From NCBI GenBank assembly GCA_025642075.2, contig JAODUO010001227.1, positions 25,001-89,000 on the forward strand: 64,000 nt of DNA, written 5' to 3'. This DNA comes from Ridgeia piscesae (lineage: Eukaryota; Annelida; Polychaeta; Sabellida; Siboglinidae). A program made the translations under genes and the position numbers. The notes beneath the pieces are model-generated. The model saw nothing but the letters and a program-made list of their open reading frames with translations, was not told the DNA's origin and did not search any database. Positions 51,501 through 60,500 of the stretch are shown in pieces (position 1 is the first letter of the stretch; each line of letters starts with the position of its first letter).

Positions 51501-54500
51501 ATTACGTACAATTTGTTTGTTTTTGGTGGACTGAAAACCGGAAAGAGCCGGATGCTCCCGCAATTTTTTTCACTTATGTTTCGATGAAATTGCGGGAGAT
51601 TGTTTCTCCCACGCGGGAGATCGAGAGATTTCCTTGTAATTGTGGGAGTCTCCCGCTGAATGCGGGAGACTTAACATGTATGCCAAATGTCAATTTGTTT
51701 TGGCAAATTACTTTATTTAACTCTTTACTGGGTAGACAGCCTTCTTATTTTACACCCTGCTGTGGGCAGACAATTTTAAGATGGCAGCCATCTGTGAATT
51801 ACGCTGCATGTTGCTAATTCTAATAACTCAACAACTGATGCAAGAAAATATATGAAATTAATTGCACTGTACATGGAATGATTGTGTGAATAAAATGTGT
51901 TATTAAAATTAATGTGTTGCAATTGATTACATTTCAGATCTTGAAGCAAACTTTAACAATTATGATGACAAAATAAATAAGCAACTTCATCATGCTACAT
52001 ATTATTTTTTTAGAACACACAACAGTGATCCTGTGGAACTAATGTAGCCATGTATGTTAGGTTTATCCTAGTAAAATATTTATCCAATTTTGACGGTTAG
52101 TTTTCAAATTATAATTGCTTTTGTAAACAACCCCAATGCGACGGAAGAACAAAATCATGCCATAATTTACAAAATAGCTATCGTTTACCGATCATATTGC
52201 CGAATGGAATGTTCTTTTCGTATGTAAAATCAACACTTGAATAATGAAGGATAGCAGAATCCTTTCACAAATAGATGCTCCCTTATCAGAAACAATGTGA
52301 CCATAGTGCATATTAATAAAATACGAAACAAACGAAGTACTGACGGTGATCCGATCAACAAAATGGCTGCATATTGGCAAAATGAACATGCCGCCGACAA
52401 GTCATCTTCTTCGTATCTCAACAACGAAAAGTCGCACAGACAACGTAGATGGACGATAACAGGGTCTCCGTGATTGCTGTCGACATTATTCACATTGCAA
52501 ACATTGATATCCGACTCGAAATCGTCGAGAAATGATCTCAATAATATCCGCCAAATGCCACACGATGTCGGAGGTTAACTAGACGAAGGCACTTCAACAT
52601 CCTTCCAAATAAACTCACTTAATTCGCAACCGAAAACAATTTTTCACAAGATGGCGACAGCACATGCTTCCGTGACCTACAAAGAGCTTAGATCAGCAGT
52701 TTGAGCTGGCTGGTTAATGTAAAAGAAGGATGTGATCACGGTAAACGAAAGGCCCACAAACTAAGTTTACTGGGCGGTTTTGGACGGTCTGCGCAGTAAA
52801 GAGTTAAAGCTTTGGCGTTTTCATCCTCATTTCGGCTACACACTACTGTAATAGTAGCTGTCGCTAGTAATACAGGATTTACGGTATGTTGCCACATGTA
52901 TTTATATTTGCAATACAAAGTTCTACTGAGTTTAACTTACAATACGGTACATAGGCAGCCATGTCTTGATAAATGTAGTTGCTAATGCTATTGAAGGCTG
53001 GTCACATTACAGTTGCTTACATACAATTTCAGAGCCTGTCGGTTTACCTCAGCGAGTGCCAGAAGGTAAGTGCTGCATTGCCACTCTTTACATGATAGGC
53101 TCTCACATTCTATTTCAGGTCCTGCGAGAGAGGATTTTGCCCCTGAACTAGACTGTAAGTAGACTGTGCAATGTGCTAAACATCTATAGAGTATGACAAA
53201 GTATCAAAAAATTTCCAGGTATCCACTATCCAGGGTTAGGGGTGATCAGTTGGGTTGACTGGTGGGGGTTTGAATGTGGAGCCAGCGTCGCCGTCATCAT
53301 TGTGCAGCTGTAGCCATAGTGTACTGTTCTGGGGGGTACCTCAGTGTGCTGTTTCCAGATTTACCTGTCTTGTGGCAGTGATATGATGACGTTACAGCAC
53401 CCATCTAGTTCGTCAGTTCATCATTTCACCTGTCTTCCTCTAGACGTGTACCTTCATAAAGGGTCCAGGTGGTGATATGTGATGTATACTTCTGTGCCCT
53501 GCCCACGTCTACTTCCATTATGTGTACAAACTGAAATAATGTCCAATCAATAATTAAACTATTACAGAGTTTCATTATATACACACTGTACTACGTAATA
53601 ATATGTGGTACAAAAATTAAACACTGGAATAAGCACAGAAGCCTTCTTAAAAACTATCAACATATCAAACATACTTAATGATAACTGCGGTGCTCAACAA
53701 ATTAAAGACATCAGGCTTTGGTAAGTTATCAGTGATAAATCTACCATGCTGTCAATTAGTCGTTTCTATTTCTGTCTAGTTATCGATGCACCTGTGGCAA
53801 TGCCAATGGGGGTAGAAGTGGAAGATGCAGGAATCAAAAACGTGTTTGAACCAGCTGTCGAAATCCGGAACTACTTTCCTGAAACGTGGCTGTGGGACTT
53901 GGTTGAAGTTGGGTAAGTACAACAGTTTACTTTCAAATAAATCGGCAGTGTTATCAGCCTCAGCCAGATGCACCATAATTGGGGATATGGTCACTGATCG
54001 TTTTTTTCTCAATTGGTACAACATACCAATATTTACAAACATAAAATGCAGCAGAGGATTATTGTTTTCATGGCTCGGTTTCATGAAATAAATTGCTGAC
54101 CTGTGCACCATCCATATATGTGATGTGTTCTGATGAAATTAGTCATATATCAAAACAAAAAATTAGTTAGTTACATCATTGGAAAGAAAATTTATTTTAT
54201 TCCTGCTACAAGAATCAGAAAGAGGGCGTTCTGGGCTTTCCTGTAGGGCCAAATATGTCCGCCATGCGTTGAGGGAAACCCCAAAGAATGCGACGCGAAC
54301 AAGTAAAAATTATCGGTGTGTTTTATGAAATTCATGTGAGAAATTAACAAAAAAGATATCAAAGTTTATCCTGGTGGCAAAAAGTAAAAATCGTCAGAAA
54401 GCATCGTTGCATGTTTATACGGTGTTTTCTCGAAATCAAATTCGCTGACATGACTCATTTCGTTAGAATATGTCACATATGAAATGTAATCGTAGACTTC

Positions 54501-57500
54501 ATAAAGAGATACTCAGCGGTTCGTCTCATAATGTAAAATGACATAATCATACACGACGTGATTGATATGATTTATTGATGACGCATGTGACATTATTTCA
54601 AACTCATGCAGAATTTGGGATTAAAGTGTTTACTATTTGCCTCACAAGCAATACATAAAACATCCTTCAGACGATTATGTGGCACTGACAATGGCGACCT
54701 AATTTTGGTTCGCGACCTTGGGGTCTTAAGGAGTGTGATTGGATCCACCAGTCGGATGTGGTGATGTGGTGTCAGACTTGATGCAGGTTAAAATGATCTT
54801 GCTTTGAACAGTTGCATTTAACACTCAGTGTTTTCTCCAGATCAAGTGGGTCAAAGGTCGTCAAGCAGGAAGTGCCACACACCATCACAGAATGGATCGG
54901 AACTATGTTCTGTACGAACCCCACCAGTGGTCTAGGGGTGTCACCGCCAGCCACCCTCAAGGCCTTCCAACCCTTCTTCCTCTCATACACCCTGCCCTAC
55001 TCGATTATACGGGGGGAGAAGGTCACCATCCCAGTGACTGTCTTCAGTTACCTGCCTGGATGCATGGTTGTAAGTTTAATTTTAAAGTTATTTAACTTTG
55101 AATTTGTTTACTTTAAAATATTTCTTTATCTAAATAAATATTATGTCCATCTCTGACCAGTTACACTTGATGATCATCTAAGTTAAATCGGCCTATTCGC
55201 AAAGCTTTCAAGGGGAAATCTTACTTACATTAGCAATATCGGTAAAATATTTTAATGCATTTACTCTTGTCTAAATCACCTGGCAGACAGCTGCCCGTTG
55301 TCAAAATGACTTACTCATGTATAAGTCAGGTAACAGAGCAGTAGTCAAATTAACTGTGCAAATGGTGATCCCAGTTTTCTTAGAATGACCACCAAGAAAA
55401 TTATGCAATCGGATTGATTATAAAAATCAAACAGACTTCTAAACTAATCCCTGGCACTTTGTCTGGTTCCCAGGTGCAACTCGTGATGAAGAAGACAGTT
55501 AAGGGACTGCAGGTGTTTGGACCGCGGGAAACACACCTGTGTGTGTGTGGTAACGAGGCTCAGACCCACAGGTACACAATCTCAGTGAGCACGCTGGGGG
55601 AGGTCGACCTCACAGTCAAGGTAAGACACATGTCGCGTCCTCGCAAGCCTCAGCTGTTTGCTGTGCAAAATTATCCATGGCTGATCCCCTACGCAAGGTG
55701 TTTAAGTTAGCTGAGTCAGACTAGTAACTGATTTCACCGGTCACAACTGTGTCACCCGTGCGGACAGCGCAAATACCCGCCCCCAATTTGAATGACTTAA
55801 GAAAATCCCAACATTCACATCCTAATATGGCATATAGCACAAGACACGGGTGGCTGAAACGAGTTATGTTATGTTCACCTGAATGGCCGCCAGTCTCTGA
55901 TCCAGGGGGTGATTTCATTGACTGAGTTTAAATGCAGCGTTTTACAAAGTGATCAGCCAGGACACAGTGCTGGCTGACACCAACATAATCAGCACCAGTG
56001 ACCTGAGGATGGTTGCAATGTGGGATTTTCTTCCGTGGGAATTCACGATGAAATTTCCATTGAATGAGATCGACTGATTTTGTTGCAAGGCAGAGTTCTA
56101 GGATTTTGGTTCACTCCAAAACTGAAAACAGTTTCTCAGCGCCCATCTTGGTGTCAGATGAACTTGAAACTTGTAGCACTACTATGACTCACCTGAAAAT
56201 GAAAAGAAAATATTAATTAACCTTCTAGAATTCGTAATTTTGGTCCTAGTTAATCATGGCTAATGGAAGACGGCACATAACATACCATGTGACCAGGGCT
56301 TGATGCAGGATACAATTGTTGCCAGTCACACTTGTTTTGGTGGACACATGGATGTTAACTGTTAATCCAGTTTACAAACTTTTAAATGTGTCTGATGACC
56401 TGAAATGGACTACAAACACGTGACACAATTTTCACTCACTTTCAAGGCATAACTAACAATATCTATGGTTTTGGAAGACTTTTTGCTCCTTCATTTATTT
56501 ACCCGTCCACTACCCGTCCCCCCATATTTCTACCCGTCCATATTCGTTTTAACCCGTCCAAATGACGGGTGGACGGGTCTCTACATAAAGCTATGCATGT
56601 GACCACATAGCAATACTTTTTTAAATAGCGTTTGCATATGTATAATGTAATGTAGTTGTTATGAAATAAAATGTGATTTGATTTGATTGATTTTATTTCA
56701 TGTTACAAGTAATTTTTGGGATGTGGAAGTAATGTGCATATGTGAATTTATGTCTTCATGATTCCAATTTCGAAGATCACTAATATCGAATCTGGAACTT
56801 GAATAAAATAAGTTACAAGTTTTTCTGGTGATCGTACCAAACTCATAAACAATTTGCTCTAATAGGCTAGCATAATGGTGCTATGTTTGTTTGGATAAAA
56901 TGTAGGTTTATGATATTTTGTAAAATTATATTTCTAGGCCAAATCTGTGAAGAGAGAGGGAGTGTGTGGAAATGGGGTTGACATGGCACAAAAGTCGAAG
57001 GGCCGTGACGTTGTCACCAGAGTCCTGCTGGTGGAGGTATGTCAAGTCACTGTCTCTGTCATGACACGTCATAGTCCAGCTGTGTCTGATTATACTGGCT
57101 TTGTCCATAGGTATACCCCAGCGGCCACTTTCATGGAGCGTACTTACGACGTCATAGTGAGCAATACATCATCCATAGCCTAAGATGTTGCAATGTTATG
57201 CTAGTTGCAAAATATGTGCTCCAAGATACGTAGCTTTTTCATCTGTGTTACGCTGTCATCTGTGTAGCACTGTCATCTGTGTTACACTGTCACCTGTGTT
57301 ACACTGTCACCTGTGTTACACTGTCATCTGTGTTACACTGTCACCTGTGTTACACTGTCACCTGTGTCACACTGTCACCTGTATTGTACAGTCATTCTTT
57401 GTTGCACAGTCATCTGTGTTACACTATCACATGTGTTACACTGTCACCAGTGTTACACTGTCATCAGTGTTACACTGTCATATGTGTTACACTGTCACCT

Positions 57501-60500
57501 GTGTTACACTGTCACCTGTGTTGCACAGTCATCTGTGTTACACTGTCATCTGTGTTACACTATCACCTGTGTTACACTGTCACCAGTGTTACACTGTCAT
57601 ATGTGTTACACTGTCATCTGTGTTGCACAGTCATCTGTGTTACACTGTCACCTGTTTTACACTGTCATCTGTGTTACACTGTCACCTGTGTTACATTGTC
57701 ATCTGTGTTGCATAGTCATCTGTATTACACTGTCAACTGTGTTACACAGTCATCTGTGTTACACTGTCATCTGTGTTACACAGTCATCTGTGTTACACTG
57801 GCTGCTTTGTTACATCTTATTAATGTTCGTCTCTATGATGTGTTGTAGCCGGAAGGGAGAGAGATTGAGTATACTTACAGTCAATTTGTCTGTCCCTCAG
57901 GTAAGAGAACCTCTCATTTTGTCAGTTTAACATCAATCTTTCCTGCCTAACTGTGTGTCTTAAGGATCATCGTTACAAATAAGAATTTGTGTTACTAATA
58001 GGCGCTGTGGTAATCACTGTGACAAAGATATGAGATGCAGTTCATTAGAATATTGTCATCAGAGTGTTTGTGTCACATTGCTTAGCCAACTGTCACCGGG
58101 CTGCAGGAACATGTCAGGACGACAGTCTGCCCCTGACAAGTGGTTTGACTTCTCTTCAGTTTGGTGACAGGAAAACATGTTTTGATAAAGCAAAACTATT
58201 TCTAATAGCTTTACAGAGAACAACATCACGATGAAAACAAAGCTTTAGTGTTACTAAATTGTAACTGTATAATTAATTGAATTGTTCTCCTGCAGCATCA
58301 CCGCACGTACAATACATAATGGTGATTAGTACAATTTGTTGGAAAAGTTTAAAAATAAGTGTAATACTTATATAACACTTAACCTTTGCTTTGACTGGTT
58401 CACGAATGCACATTTCTGGAAAAAGTGTGACTATACCAGTGGTAATTCCATTATGTTTTATTTATTGACATGTGCTATTCAGAGTTAAATGGGGGTTTGA
58501 ATGCTTCATATAATCCAAGAGCTAATTTAATAATTTACCCTTATTCAGCTGCGGTTCCGTCTTCCCGAATGTCTTGATCTGCATTTACCTATATTAGTAG
58601 TGTTCCCAATCACCTTCCTTACCTATATTAGTAGTGTTCCCAATCACCTTCCTTACCTATATTAGTAGTCTTCCAATCACTTTCCTTACCTACATTAGTA
58701 GCCTTCCCAATCACCTTCCTTACCTATATTAGTAGTCTTCCCAGTCACCTTCCTTACCTACATTAGTAGTCTTCCCAGTCACCTTCCTTACCTACATTAG
58801 TAGTCTTCCCAATCACCTTCCTTACCTACATTAGTAGTCTTCCAATCACCTTCCTTACCTACATTAGTAGTCTTCCCAATCACCTTCCTTACCTACATTA
58901 GTAGTCTTCCCAATCACCTTCCTTACCTACATTAGTAGTCTTCCCAGTTACCTTCCTTACCTATATTAGTAGTCTTCCCAGTCACCTTCCTTACCTACAT
59001 TAGTAGTCTTCCAATCACCTTCCTTACCTACATTAGAAGTGTTCCCAATCACCTTCCTTACCTACATTAGAAGTGTTCCCAATCACCTTCCTTACCTACA
59101 TTAGAAGTGTTCCCAGTCACCTTCCTTACCTATATTAGTAGTCTTCCCAATCACCTTCCTTACCTACATTAGTAGTCTTCCCAGTCACCTTCCTTACCTA
59201 CATTAGTAGTCTTCCCAGTCACCTTCCTTACCTACATTAGTAGTCTTCCCAGTCACCTTCCTTACCTACATTAGTAGTCTTCCCAGTCACCTTCCTTACC
59301 TACATCAGTAGTCTTCCCATCACCTTCCTTACCTACATTAGTAGTCTTCCCAGTCACCTTCCTTACCTACATTAGTAGTCTTCCCAATCACCTTCCTTAC
59401 CTACATTAGTAGTCTTCCCAATCACCTTCCTTACCTACATTAGTAGTCTTCCCAATCACCTTCCTTACCTACATTAGTAGTCTTCCCAATCACCTTCCTT
59501 ACCTACATTAGTAGTCTTCCCAATCACCTTCCTTACCTACATTAGTAGTCTACCCAATCACCTTCCTTACCTACATTAGTAGTCTTCCAATCACCTTCCT
59601 TACCTACATCAGTAGTCTTCCAATCACCTTCCTTACCTACATTAGTAGTCTTCCAATCACCTTCCTTACCTACATTAGTAGTCTTCCAATCACCTTCCTT
59701 ACCTACATCAGTAGTGTTCCCAATCACCTTCATTACCTACATTAGTAGTCTTCCAATCACCTTCCTTACCTACATCAGTAGTCTTCCAATCACCTTCCTT
59801 ACCTACATTAGTAGTCTTCCAATCACCTTCCTTACCTACATTAGTAGTCTTCCAATCACCTTCCTTACCTACATTAGTAGTCTTCCAATCACCTTCCTTA
59901 CCTACATTAGTAGACTTCCCAATCACCTTCCTTACCTACATCAGTAGTCTTCCCAATCACCTTCCTTACCTACATTAGTAGTCTTCCCAGTCACCTTCCT
60001 TACCTACATTAGTAGTCTTCCAATCACCTTCCTTACCTACATTAGTAGTCTTCCCAATCACCTTCCTTACCTACATTAGTAGTGTTCCCAATCACCTTCC
60101 TTACCTACATTAGTAGTCTACCCAATCACCTTCCTTACCTACATTAGTAGACTTCCCAATCACCTTCCTTACCTACATTAGTAGTCTTCCTTACCTACAT
60201 TAGTAGTCTTCCCAATCACCTTCCTTACCTACATTAGTAGTCTTCCAATCACCTTCCTTACCTACATCAGTAGTGTTCCCAATCACCTTCATTACCTACA
60301 TTAGTAGTTTACCCAATCACCTTCCTTACCTACATTAGTAGTCTTCCAATCACCTTCCTTACCTACATCAGTAGTGTTCCCAATCACCTTCATTACCTAC
60401 ATTAGTAGTCTACCCAATCACCTTCCTTACCTACATTAGTAGACTTCCCAATCACCTTCCTTACCTACATTAGTAGTCTTCCCAATCACCTTCCTTACCT

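Noticed and set aside
57185..57930. Three overlapping 176-205-codon plus-strand frames
   Set aside because: Artefact of the 17-bp minisatellite, which reads through all three frames without stops.
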